The position numbers were made by a program, and so were the translations under genes. This document shows, one piece after another, positions 11,641 to 22,329 of a stretch of DNA of 64,000 nucleotides (positions are counted from its first letter, which is position 1; the number at the start of each line of letters is the position of its first letter). The DNA lies in assembly GCA_015680685.1 (NCBI GenBank), contig MNCI01002033.1:68366-132365 (forward strand), in the 5' to 3' direction. The notes beneath the pieces are model-generated. The model worked only from the letters and a program-made list of their open reading frames with translations. It did not search any database and was not told the DNA's origin. Source of the DNA: Gnetum montanum. Its lineage: Eukaryota > Streptophyta > Gnetopsida > Gnetales > Gnetaceae.

Positions 11641-11693
11641 AGACTTCCTGAGAGGTCACCCATCCTAGTTCTACTCCAAGTTGAGTGTGCTTA
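11641..11693 (-). repeat. 5S rRNA-like segment
   Basis: On the minus strand it reads TTAAGCACACTCAACTTGGAGTAG followed by AACTAGGATGGGTGACCTC and AGGAAGTC. This aligns with the middle and 3' part of plant 5S rRNA, covering the internal promoter (box A TTAAGCG.GCTT, box C GGATGGGTGACCTC). It is only about half a 5S gene, so not a functional rRNA gene. Cassandra-type elements are known to carry 5S-like promoters in their LTRs; here it lies about 330 bp upstream of the element C gag, and the 3' LTR of C has no copy. It may come from a further, unrecognised insertion. Confidence 0.75.
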
Positions 11694-12030
11694 ATTATAG
11701 AATTTTTATTTTTATCATTACTAGAGCACCAAATTCAAATTTTGAATTTTATTTTCACATGTTTTTAATTTAAATCAATGCGTTGATGATGGAAATTTTG
11801 AATTTCTTATCAATTGATAGAAATTTCAAAATTTCTGTCAATTGATAAAAAATTTCAAATTCCCTACTAGTTGACAGAAAAATAATTTTCATCATTAGAG
11901 GCAGGGGTGGCTGCCTAACAGGGATAGTGATGAGGTAGGAGATGCAAATGAGGCAAGCAACATGGCACTAGGAGTGAATGTTAACATTAGTAGGAGGTGG
12001 CATGGCCTAGGCCTCTGAGAAGTTGGTGAA

Positions 12031-12056
12031 GGGGGGTGGGGGGGGTGGGGTTGGGT
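12031..12056 (+). other. G-rich run, potential G-quadruplex
   Basis: Plus strand: a run of G6, G9-10 and G4 blocks separated by single Ts, then TTGGG. It meets the usual pattern of four G-tracts with short loops. No known role here. Confidence 0.6.
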
Positions 12057-12847
12057 TGATGAGAAGGGACTTCATGTTGTTGAGAGAGGGATTCACATAG
12101 CCCTGAAAGGGATCCACATAACCCTGAAAGGGGCCTATGCAACCAACCTTGGACCGATGTGGCCCTAGTAGCCCATGCTAGGGTTCATGTGACCCTCACC
12201 AGGGTCATCGCGACCATTCAAAGAGCAACACTACAAGTAATTTCTAGGGTTTTTCTCACTAAGTGTTTTTAGCACAACACTAGATGATGCTGGAGGATGC
12301 CTATGATTGATGACACTGAAGACCAAGGGATGCTTGTAATCAATGGTGTCATCGGTTGTAGGGGTGTTATTGGCTAGTAGAAGGACCAATCATGGCCCTG
12401 CAAGGGTTTTTTTTTTAATATTTATAAAAAAATATTTGGTGTTTGGGGTCAAACCTATGACCTCCCACTTTCTATTTTTTTTATAAATAAAAATTTAAAA
12501 TTTAAATATTAAAAATTTTATAAAAAACACTTTTTAAATTTCAATTGTACATAACTCAAGAAAACCATATCTCCCAAACTGTAAGTTAGCTTTTGATGTA
12601 ATTGGTACCATTGGAATTGTCTTAGAGAGCACTACATGTTGAGCTTATGATAAAACCATTTTGATGGACCTATTAATCATAAAGTCATAAAAAGTAAGTG
12701 CTAGTTTTATTAAATCATTAATTAACTTAAGTTGATACTTTGTCTTTACTCTTGCTAAGATTCTTACTATTCTTTTATAAATATGAGAAGAAGAAAGACT
12801 TTGCCCATTACAACTCAATATCAGTGGAAGATTGAAGGATTCCATTA

Positions 12848-15125
12848 ATGAAGAAGCTTAAAGATTTCTACCATCAAAGGATCTTAAACATTATCATCAT
12901 GGCCCCAAAGCATCCTACCCAGGCTCCTTCTTTAGCTCTAGGTAGCTCCAAATCAATGTCCATTCTTTTTCACAAAAATGGTATAGTTACTTCTTTCAAT
13001 CTTATGCATGATTTGCTTGGAAAGAAGGGGTTTCAGTTTCTTATTACTTTCTAATTATCTAAATTATTGACCTTCCTTGATTTCAAGGTAACTACTTGTG
13101 AAGACTTAATGATTCAATGGTGCAATCTTTATAATAGTAGCATAAGCACCAATTCCCAATTACTTTTCAAGTCAATAATGGTTATTTTATCTAATATTTG
13201 AATAGTCTTAGGTTTTCATTGAGGGAAGGATCCTTTAATAACGTTGATTTTCTCCCATAAATTTAAATTTTTTTTTCCAAAAAGAATTATCTAATTATGT
13301 TATTGATTCTACTATTGGCAAAAGCTAATTTCTTTGTGGAGATTTCATCAATGAAATTCACTTTGAAATATGGTAGTTCATCCATAGTAAGGATTTGTGG
13401 CATCAACAATAATCTTATGTTATTTCTTTTTTCATTTATATTCTTCATGGTTCCATAATTGGTAAAGCTTATAATTGGTCACTATCTTGTTTTTTTGCTT
13501 TGTACAATGTCATGAGTGGAGCTATTGCTACTAAACAAAATCGCAGTAAACTATATACCATATATTGTATTCCATTGATCATGTGTTTAATTCTTCTACG
13601 TTATAATCCTTCAACCAAACTCTTTCGCCTATACAATCCCATTTTACATATTGAATTTCTTTAAGAGGAAAAAATCATAAAGAGTAAGATTGAGGGTGGC
13701 AAGAAGGGCTAATTGGTTTTACAACAAGCTAGAAATCAAGAAGGAAGCAACGAGCTATTTTATATGTTTATGTATTTTATATTTTTATTGTTACTTATGT
13801 TTCTTTATGCATTTATTAATAATATAATCTAGGATGTAGAATGAATATATCCAAGATGAAAAGATTCTAAGAGAAGGTGTTGAGATTGCATAAACTAAAA
13901 GTGTTCAAGGTGCTTCATTTGTTCAAGGTTCTTCTTTGATTCAAGCATGACAACAAATCTTGCTTACCAATTCCAAGGTATATATATAAACATATATGTA
14001 TATAATAGCCTATTTTAATGTTTTACTTCCTTTTTTAATAAATTCTTTTTATAGAGGCAACATACTGGGAAAAGTTCTAGCAGCCTAGTAGTTAGACAAA
14101 AATCCCAACAACAAATCCAACAATAAGCTCAACAAAAATCTTAACCACAAAGTATAAGATAGGATAAAGGAAAAGAACCAGAGGTAAGTTTTACTTATTT
14201 TAGGATTTGAATACTTCACTTTTTCTCATCTTGTATGATGTTAATCCTATTTGCATCATAGATATCTTTAGGTTAGATATACTTTATCAAAGGAATGGAG
14301 AGAGATAATGTAGGTGTTAATTTTGAAGAAAATCCCATTTTTTTCATCTCCCATTCCTCCATCTAGATCACTAGGCATGCCTTCTTTTCTTATGATTCTT
14401 GAAGAGGTTCCTTTCCACAAGCAATGTTGACACTAGCTCCTGAGTCTGTTCCAACGATTTTCTCATTTTCTATCTTAGGTTCTTCTTATTTGATGGGATA
14501 GATTATGGTGGCTGTTGAAGAAGAACTCATGCTTCTTTGGCATCTTGGTCAGTGAATTTCCAATAACAAGTCCTATTCTGTTTATGAGAATGTTTACCAC
14601 CTACGGGAGTCCCAGTCATGTGACTTCAAGGAAGATTATAATTTGGTATAGGCTAGAGTTTCCTCATCTTTTCATTCAATTCTTGAGGATGCCCCCAAAG
14701 TTGTCAAAGATCTATAGAAACTCTTAGGATAATTGAAGAGTACTATGTGCATGACTTTCCATTTGGAGACTCATGAATGATTTCTTCAAATTGACAATGA
14801 TCAGCTTTAGGTAAATAGTTCTTATTCTTTTCTCTTTCTTTTTTCTCTTTTATTCATAACTCATAATTTTAGTCTTGTTTGTGGAGAGAAAAGAGAAGGA
14901 ATGATAAAAAGACATGAATGATTGATCAATTCAAATGGAGATGCTAAAGACCCAACTCAAAAGAAAGGAGGAACCAACAATTGTAGTAAGAATTTCTACT
15001 AAGTACATCAACCAATTGAGTGATGAGTTGGTAGGATGCATGATAGTGCTCAACAAGAAGGATGCCATTGATGAAGAATAGGAAGCACAATTGAAGATTG
15101 TTTGTGATCTCCTCAACTATTTCAA
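12848..15125 (+). pseudogene. Intron-containing gene remnant, antisense inside element C
   Basis: Plus strand, opposite to element C. From ATG 12848 or 12899 (MAPKHPTQAPSLALG..) one frame continues past single stops to about 13210; 13470-13765 reads on clearly (GKAYNWSLSCFFALYNVM..IEGGKKG). Introns with good borders: 13766-13832 (ends AATCTAG), 13978-14054 (GTATATA...TTTTTATAG) and a donor GTAAGT at 14184. Another coding block is 14420-14810 (LAPESVPTIFSFSILG..) with a donor at 14811 (GTAAAT), and a last block 14930-15125 (EMLKTQLKRKEEPTIVV..) is rich in charged residues and may be coiled coil. I do not recognise the protein. Frameshifts and stops show it is dead. Either a cellular gene captured by C or an accessory antisense gene of its lineage. 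Confidence 0.6.
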
Positions 15126-15293
15126 TTGAAATAAATGATCACAATTTCCTTATTCCTTCTATTCCACATCTTCCCTTTTCTTGTGTTCTGCTTCTTCCCT
15201 TACATATATTGTTCTTGGATGTACTTCTATTTTACAATAATAATAATAAAATAATAGATTTTTCTTCCACTTTGGCTCATGAATTATTATTTT

Positions 15294-15304
15294 CTTTGAT
15301 ATCA
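15294..15304 (-). promoter_or_regulatory. Primer-binding site of element C
   Basis: Minus strand TGATATCAAAG, two bases beyond the LTR end; the initiator-Met primer site is TGGTATCAGAG, so 9 of 11 match. Confidence 0.65.
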
Positions 15305-15306
15305 AA

Positions 15307-15800
15307 TGTGACATCTTGTTCCTATATGTTGTAAAAACATGATCATTCATCACTTAATTCATCACATTCACCACATTCGTAAGCATTATAATGGAAACAT
15401 CATAAAATACTTACTAAATGAATCAATTGGTAAATGAATAACTAGCACTCAAAATAAAAAGAAAAAATGGAAATTTTTTTTAATGAGTATTGTAACCCCC
15501 TTTGGGTTATCTTCCCATGCTAGTTAAGCCTTCAAAGTAATATGGCACTACCACCATAGTTAGGCTATGCAATTGAAGGGGTGATTAGTCCCTTCTTGTC
15601 CAACTTCACTTAGCTCCTATCACTTGCCTTTTCAGGCTTCACAAATCCATGTCAGCATGACTTCTAAACCTGACCTTAAATAGCATAGATCAAATCCATT
15701 CCTGAGGGATACATGAATAATCATAACTCCTCATAATTCCTGAGGGATTCATTACATTGTTATAATTTTTTCCACCCTTAATAAGGGATAGGATGTTACA
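15307..15800 (-). repeat. 5' LTR of element C
   Basis: 494 bp, direct copy of 6206-6710 with the same ends (TGTGAC...GTTACA on the plus strand). Followed by the right target duplication AGTTT at 15801-15805. Confidence 0.85.
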
Positions 15801-17400
15801 AGTTTGTTGGCATAAAAGTGGCTCTATTTTGTTTACCATGTTGATACACAAAAAATACCTCTTCCAAATGATTTACTTGAGGCACACCTCTTATGATTTA
15901 AGCTTTGATTAAGGCTTGTATGTTTTATAAGCTTAAATTTTCTATTCTTTTGTGCCATAACCTACTACTATTCATCTTAGAGGTAAGAGTTAGGCAATGT
16001 AACTGTTCATTAATCAAATATAAATTCTTCCCTATTTGAGTAACATAATCTTGAAAACATTTTTCAACATTTTTTAAAATACATTTTTCATCCATAAAGC
16101 ATATATTATAGCCTTCTCTTGAAAACTACCCTGACTCAACAAGTTATAGTGTAATCAATCAACAAAATAAACATTATGGACTTTAGGAATGCTATCATGA
16201 ATCTTAATTGAGCCAATACCTCTTACCATAACTTTACCTTTATCCTTGAAGCTTACTTTTCCTTTATTTAAAGGATTTAGAGAAATGAATTTTGATCTAT
16301 TCTAGGTCATATGTTAAGAGTAGCTGCTATCAAGAAACCATGTCTTTAGACTGCAAGAGCTTTTTAAAGAAAGTTGTATAAGAAAAGCTCTCTCATGAAT
16401 TGGTATCCAAAATTATCATCCTATTATATTATTTCTTAAAAAGGATTTAGTAGCATGGGAAAAAAGCATAGATTTATAATATGGAAAATTCTTGATTCTG
16501 CAATCTCTAGCTCCATGTACTAGCTTTCCAAAATTATAATAATAGCCTTGAAAGAATTTAGATTTCATTGTTGGACCATACCTAATGATTGGAATTCTTG
16601 GAGTAGGAAGAATTACTTTATCTATTTGTAGTTTGATAGTCTGTGATGGTTGAGGCTATGTTTGAACATTCATCTTTTGAGCTAGGATTTTTATTAAGAA
16701 CAACCTTTTTAAGGATTCAAGGTTATATCTAAGGCCTCTCTTGTCCACTTGATCATTCATTGTTAATAATGTTCTTGAGCTATTTTGAGCTTTAAGTAAA
16801 CCTATTGAATAAGTTTGATGTTATTTTTATTGCTTACCTTTCATATCCTTTTTTAACAACATCTTCTTTTTCAACTTTAAGTTCTCTTATTCAACTATTT
16901 TAAGCTTTATTATATAATTTTTGATTTCTTTCTCTTTGTCCTTTAGAACTCTATCCAATTTTTCATTGGCCTTGACCACTATCTCAAATTGTTGCATTAG
17001 TCCTTCTAAATTAATATTCTCTATTTTCTTGTATTTAGTTTTAGTTGAGTTTGATCCATCTTTATCTTCACTTAGACCTATAGTTTCACTAGTGTTAGGA
17101 ATATTTTGCTAACTTAGGTTAGTATACATAAAACTTAGAAAGTCATTATTAGAGTCATCATCATCAATCATAGTTGGAAAAGAAAATAAATCTTGTGTAA
17201 CAATATCACTATTATTAGTTATTATATTAGTATGAGCAAAATGAGCAAAAGAGGTTTCTTCAATATCCTCATTCCCTATGCTAATCTCTAAGTGTTCTAA
17301 TTGGTCCTATATCTTAGCTAATTTAGGTTTTAACTTATCAAACTTGTACAAACTATTATATTGTTTAAATCTAGTTGCCTGACTTTTTTGATTTTCTTCA
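15801..17400 (-). pseudogene. Element A protease and integrase N-terminal part
   Basis: Minus strand. At about 16290-16350 it reads KTWFLDSSYS.HMT.NRSKF, the copia protease signature (WFLDSGCSRHMTG), with the DSG motif changed to DSS. Downstream come the spacer with KVSFKDKGKVMVRGIGSIKI and the gag-pre-integrase HHCC region at 15810-16000 (LWHKRI...FFVYQHGKQNRATF). The text stops at the insertion of element C and resumes at 6205. Confidence 0.85.
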
Positions 17401-18255
17401 TCTTGCTTCTTCTTTGATCACTTAGCAATCATATGACTTTTTTCACCACAATAATAACAAGAAAAAGATTTGGTTAGTTTCTTACTAGATTTCATTTTTT
17501 TGAGCCTCCTAAGCTTTTTGGAAAGATTTGAAATCGCCTTGTTAGAGTCTGAATTTGATGTTGATGGTTCCTCTTTTTGTGTAACTTTCTTAGCATCAAC
17601 TCTAAAAGCAATTTTCTTTAGATTACTAGTTGAATGAGCTCCTCCTTTTTTGATCTTTAAAGTTAAGATAATTCTATAAGGCTCAACGAATGTTATCCTT
17701 GAGAGATATTTTGGCACTTCTATTGAAGGACCTTATCTTCAAATCTACTAAGAAAAATATATAGGATCTTTTGGCAGATTAGGTCTTCTAAATGTGCTTC
17801 ACCAAGCATAGTCATTTCACTAGCAATCTCATCTACTCATCTAAACAATTTGTTGATGCTTTAATTTTCTTCCATCTTTAAGGCATTGAACCATGCTTTC
17901 AAGATTAGCTACTTAGATTTCTTTTACTTTATCTTTGTCTTCATATATAGCTTGAAGTTGTAGCCACATTTCTCTAACTGGCTAAAGATGCATGATCTTC
18001 ATGCACATTGCTCTATCTAAGCCACACACTAAAGCATTCATAGCCCAAGCATCAAGTAACACATTTGTTGTCCCTCTACTCATTGCCTTTCATATATCAT
18101 CCCCATGAGCCAGCATGTATGTGCTCATTTTAAAATTCCAAAGAGGATAATTTGAATCATCAAACCATAAAGCTTTATTGGATGAAAATTCCTAATCCTA
18201 TGCCATAGCCAAGAAAACTTAGCAACATACATTGTTAGGTCTAATAGTGTTGACT
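17400..18255 (-). pseudogene. Element A gag
   Basis: Minus strand. The zinc knuckle at 17418-17465 reads CYYCGEKSHMIAKC (CX2CX4HX4C), preceded by a lysine/serine-rich stretch with KKLRRLKKMKSSKK (17470-17720). The upstream capsid-like part (17730-18240) includes ..YMLAHGDD and ALVCGLDRAMCMKIMHL, typical of copia Gag, with several stops. It starts just after the primer site. Confidence 0.8.
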
Positions 18256-18256
18256 A

Positions 18257-18269
18257 GGCTTTGATACCT
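18257..18269 (-). promoter_or_regulatory. Primer-binding site of element A
   Basis: Minus strand AGGTATCAAAGCC against the initiator-Met site TGGTATCAGAGCC: two changes. It lies 12 bases beyond the putative LTR end at 18282. Confidence 0.7.
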
Positions 18270-18281
18270 ATTATTATTTTT

Positions 18282-20078
18282 TGGACATAGCTAAAGGAAC
18301 TGAGAGGGGGAGGGGGTTTGATGAGTGGCGAGGTACCCCTACACTCTACCATACGAATACNAAGAGGGGGAGGGGGTTGAATCAAGGTCTTTTAAAAAAT
18401 ATTGACTTAAGTGGAGCTAAGAAGAAGATCAAAGAAAATCCCAAATAACCTCAAAATAGAAAAATAGAGTACTAATGCAAAAATGAGAAAATAGACACCA
18501 TACTTTTAAGGTGGTTTAGTTACTAGATTCACCATCCTACATCCACTATAAACCTTTTCCCAGATCCTAAGGGGTAGAGTAATTTTATTAAGAAAAAAAA
18601 TTACAAGGCTCCTATTACAATCCCACACTAAGCATAAATCAAGCTCACAATAATAGGAGAGATATCTACTATAGTACAATAGAAGAGGAAACACTTTGTC
18701 TTGTCTCACATAGAGACTTAAGAGTTTTCTAGTTCCTAAAGAAATAGAACATAGAGCTTTTATAGAAAGAGGAAAAAAAAAAGAGTAGGAAGAGAAATAG
18801 AAAAGAAGACTAGAAGAGAAAATTATAGTTTTAGTGTAGGGCCAAATACCAAAATCAATAAAATGATCTTAACAACTTTTATTTATAGCATCCATGTTTC
18901 TATGGCTATTTCGATAACCATTTTAGAGCTATTTCTGTAACAATATGTCACTTAGTTGAGAAAGTGAGAAAAGAGTTATGTTGTAGCCATTATCTGCCTA
19001 CTTATTGAGAAGTAGTGAAGGAGCACTCCAATGCCTATTACATCTAAGCTTTCATTATAGTTTCTGGTTGAGCTTTAGGTGATCTTTAAAACTAAAATAG
19101 AGGAAGAAACCATTCATTTCAAAATTTCGATCCAAAATGACTATTCCCATAAGCAGAGGCATCTTTGTTTTAATTGGATTTCGAGCTTCACCAAATTCCT
19201 TTGGTTGCATTGATGGGTTTTAGATTTCCTTTGCATGTGAATCTCTTTTCATTCATTTTATGGACATAGCTTCCTAAAGATTCTAATTCAAATTTATCTT
19301 CCCTTTATTTAACAGAGAGCTTTTTTTTTCAGCATTTTTCTTAGTTGATGTGGTCAAGTGGAGTAAAGGATTTGGAAGCTTCCCATAATTTAGATCAAGC
19401 TTTTCATTTTAGCTCATGTGTTGTTGTGGAAGTTTTGTTGGAAGAGCTTAATTACAATAAAAAAACTATTTTATTTTCTTCATGCCTTTATCATGGATTG
19501 ATGTGGTAGAGATAGGTATTTTGATGAGCTTATTTTACCTAGATGAGATCTTAGTAGCTCTAGATGTAGATGTGGATTAGCATAAATAGGTAGGATGACA
19601 TGGAAGAGTGCCTTTGTGAGGTATGAAAATAGTGGATCAGTGTTAGGCTAATGTGGAAGAGCACCTTTGTGAGGTGAGAAAATGGTTCCATGAGTTGATC
19701 CTTTAAGCTAAGTTGGATTAAAATTCATAAAGCACATGTCCTTAAGGAGGAAACTTATATTGGCCTCACAATGTTGGTGTATTGAAGTAATAAAGTTAAT
19801 TGAGCTTTTGTGATAATTGGCTAATGTGGTAGAGTTGGGTAAATAGATGAGTTTACTTCATTTATATGAAATCATCATCACTATAAACACTAATAAAAAT
19901 ACAAAACAATTCAAAGCTAATCTAGAGAGTGCATCTAGATGCGAAAGTGGCTCCATATAAGGCTTCTTAAATTAAGAGCTCAAAACAATGAAATGAAAAA
20001 AAGAAGAAAAAAATCAACAACTCAATCCAAGAAATGAACACAACCAAGGTCAAAGCATGAACAACTTGACATGCAACA
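18282..20078 (-). repeat. 5' LTR of copia element A
   Basis: About 1.8 kb. Its outer part (18846-20078) is matched by 2174-3412. The outer edge is secure (both copies diverge after CAACA); the inner edge near 18282 is a judgement from the TG and the primer site. A single N at 18361 marks a join, and 42 foreign bases sit at 18319-18360. Confidence 0.8.
18319..18360 (-). repeat. 42-bp Athila-like LTR end beside a single N
   Basis: Matches 1321-1362 (end of the element B LTR) with about five changes. It starts TGATGAGTGG, then breaks at N 18361, after which a 17-bp piece of the host LTR (gagggggagggggttg-like) is repeated. Probably the edge of a solo or full Athila-like insertion that the assembly did not resolve. 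Confidence 0.75.
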
Positions 20079-21189
20079 TGTTGTACCTTCTTCATATTTT
20101 GGCTTTGACGATGCTCACTTGCATGAAGAACACCTCCCCTTCTACATTCTAACTTTCCATGTTAATGGTGATGCCATGGCTCAACAAATTATTCTTTCCA
20201 AGTTCCATGTTGAGACACCATTGCCAACTTCCTTTTCAAGAATGCTCTTGTTTGTCATTTTTGAACTTTAGTAATTGGTGCATTAGGTTTCAATGCAAGG
20301 GTGGAATTTTAGGTTAGCCACTTAGGTCTGTGTCAGTAGCTCCAATAAGAAAGAACTTCTTTAGCACTAATATGCTTTCACCAAAGATTGTATTAGTGCA
20401 AGGACAAGAAAGATAACTACACATTAGAAGCCATTTTGAAGGAAGAAACTAAAAGAAAGTGTAAAGTCCCTACAAGATTAAGGTATTGGGAATCAATTTC
20501 ATTCCCTTCATGTTAATTTATACATGTGATTTTTCCATAATCATGTGCCTTAGTACACAAGGTGGTAAGCTATCATGTATCTGTGGTGTTAGTTAGGATG
20601 ATGGTGGCTAGTAGTCATATCCATTTTACATGGATGATGAGTGTATCATGTTGGGATTCACAATTTTCCCAACAATGTAAACCAAAAATATATTGGGACA
20701 TGATTGGAAGTGCAGAGAAGATTCAAATGTTATGCATATATTTTAAAATATTATTAAAATATATTATTTTAATGCACATACACTCATTTCTTGACCATGT
20801 CTTCAAAATCCAATCAAATCTTTCAAAATTATTTTAAAACATATATTTATGTTTTGATGTCTTAGAAGCAGTATTATGAAAACATAAGGTTACAAATTCC
20901 ATTTGTCTCCATGTTTTAAGTGATATTTAAGGCACCTAACCTAGTACTAGCATATTATAAACACTTAGTAATACCAAATTATTATAAGCTTAAACATAGA
21001 TTAAAATTTGAGTTGCATTATTTCTGGTGTATGATCTTCATACTAGGCTTTCCTACTAATTATGATAGGGTATTAGGTTACAAAGTAAGCACTTTTTATA
21101 AAATTTTAATTGAATTTTCACTTTTGAGTTTCATTTTTATAACCAAATATTCATACATTTTTTTGTTGTAAAAAAATATTCATGACTTT
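20079..21189. other. Intergenic, nothing recognised
   Basis: AT-rich sequence right of element A. A 66-residue reading at 20071-20271 (plus) and a 91-residue one at 20562-20837 show no family features. No LTR, RNA gene or transposase signal is visible to me. Confidence 0.5.
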
Positions 21190-21640
21190 GAAAAGTCATC
21201 ATCATCATCATCCTAGACTTATCCCAGCAAAAATAGGTTCAGCTACATGGGTTATTTTTCATCATTTTCCTCTATGAAGAGCTACATATTTATTTATTTT
21301 TAGTTTCATTAAATCATTTTTTATTATTGTTTTCCATGTATTGTTTGGTCTTCCTTTTGGTGGCCTTTCTGGAACAATGATGCAACAACCTTTAGTTATA
21401 GGCTCATTGTCTTCTATTCTTTGCACATATCCAAATGATCTAAGAGTCCATTCTTGTAGCTTATCTAACTTTGAAAAGTATCCATAGAAATTAGAGTTGC
21501 TCTTTCCCAAAAAAAAAGGAATACTTTTTAAAATTTTAATGTTGTTATTAAAAAATTCATAAAAAAAAATTCTTTGTAAAATTTTCATCAATTTCAATGG
21601 TATAAAGTAACACATGAAATACCATTCCCAAAAATACATG
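21190..21640 (-). pseudogene. 3' end of an L1-type LINE (ORF2 C-terminus plus tail)
   Basis: Minus strand 21639-21262 reads ..KLDKLQEWTLRSFGYVQRIEDNEPITK.. then GRPNNTWKTIIKNDLMKLKI. This is the C-terminal signature of plant LINE ORF2 (R.R..GHV.R......GRPK.TW...V..DL..L). It is followed by a short 3' UTR with the usual 'ggataag..' words and a GAT-repeat tail (CAT repeats on the plus strand at 21197-21212). The copy is 5'-truncated, as LINE insertions often are. Confidence 0.8.
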
Positions 21641-21649
21641 TAACATATG

Positions 21650-22320
21650 GGTGAGGCCTCTCTCTACATGTAAACTAAAACTAAAATTTTATTACGTCTA
21701 TAGACTCTTTGGATTTATTGGAGAGTAGAAATGTACATGGTATGAGTATTGAAAATATCATTAAGAAAATTATCAAGAATTCGTGGTAATATTTTGAATA
21801 AATCAACTAAATTTGCAATTTAATATTATATTTATGTGTAATATGCAAAAATGTAAGACAATGTAGGAAAATATAGTATTCATCTTTAATGCTATTTGTA
21901 CTTTAAAGTTGGAGTATTTGTTCTTTATGAGTAATTTCAACTCTTAGACAATGAGATCATATTTATGCTATTTTAATTATGCATTGCAAATGATAAGAAA
22001 TAGTAGCAAATAAATATTTTTCCTTTGAATTTAGGCCTCTCTAATCCTATTCAAATAGAAATGCTTTTTCTCTTCTACATTTTCCTAAATTTTTTGAAAT
22101 ACTAAATTTTTTTTTTTATTAATTTGTGAGGTTGCTTAAGATCAGAATAAAAAATGTACTCTTCAATATTCCATTTATTAAGATATAGAACTAGTTGGGC
22201 TTTTTAGTCTAGTTTTGTTCTACATGATTGAAGTTTGCAATGACAAAGGATTTTTTGAGGATACTCATCTTCTAACAGGTAGTCATAAGACTTTGTTTCT
22301 TCCACCTTGTTCCTAGAAAT
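21650..22320. other. AT-rich stretch, nothing recognised
   Basis: No reading frame with family features; possibly the 5' part or UTR of the LINE that follows. Confidence 0.4.
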
Positions 22321-22329
22321 AAGAGGCAA

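Larger units (their letters stand above)
11330..12845. other. Leader-like or captured non-coding stretch in element C
   Basis: No coding region that I can support. It contains the 5S-like stretch (11641-11693), a copied motif tcaattgatagaaatttc (about 11810-11870), a G-rich run (12031-12056), a repeated CCCTGAAAGGG motif (about 12100-12135) and an AT-rich tail (12410-12540). The palindromic CCCTG/CAGGG words resemble the U3 repeats of the Athila-like LTRs in style, but I cannot place LTR ends. Confidence 0.45.
6206..15800 (-). mobile_element. Element C: Ty3/gypsy chromovirus
   Basis: 9.6-kb minus-strand element with direct LTRs (6206-6710, 15307-15800), an initiator-Met-like primer site at 15294-15304, gag (10240-11330), protease (9800-10240), RT/RNase H (8160-9790), integrase and a C-terminal chromodomain-like segment (6905-8160), and a PPT next to the 3' LTR. 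The chromodomain places it among the chromoviruses. The interval between the primer site and gag is about 4 kb, far longer than usual in this group; it holds a 5S-like piece and an antisense spliced-gene remnant. Inserted into the integrase of element A. Confidence 0.85.
2174..20078 (-). mobile_element. Element A: Ty1/copia retrotransposon, interrupted
   Basis: Minus-strand copia element. In element order it has a 5' LTR (18282-20078), primer site, gag, protease, integrase, RT, RNase H, PPT (3413-3428) and 3' LTR (3412 down to 2174, then broken by element B). LTR starts are TGTTG-like on the minus strand, as in many copia elements. By eye about one base in seven differs between the LTRs, so it is old. 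Element C (6206-15800) splits the integrase. Without C the part in view is about 8.3 kb. Gag, protease and pol are all recognisable but carry many stops. Confidence 0.85.

Noticed and set aside
12440-12475. Minus-strand GGTTTGACCCC resembling a tRNA-type box B, possible SINE
   Set aside because: No box A at the right distance and no clear ends; a single short match is not enough.
21195-21214. Isolated CAT microsatellite
   Set aside because: It directly follows a LINE ORF2 C-terminus and is better read as the GAT tail of that LINE.
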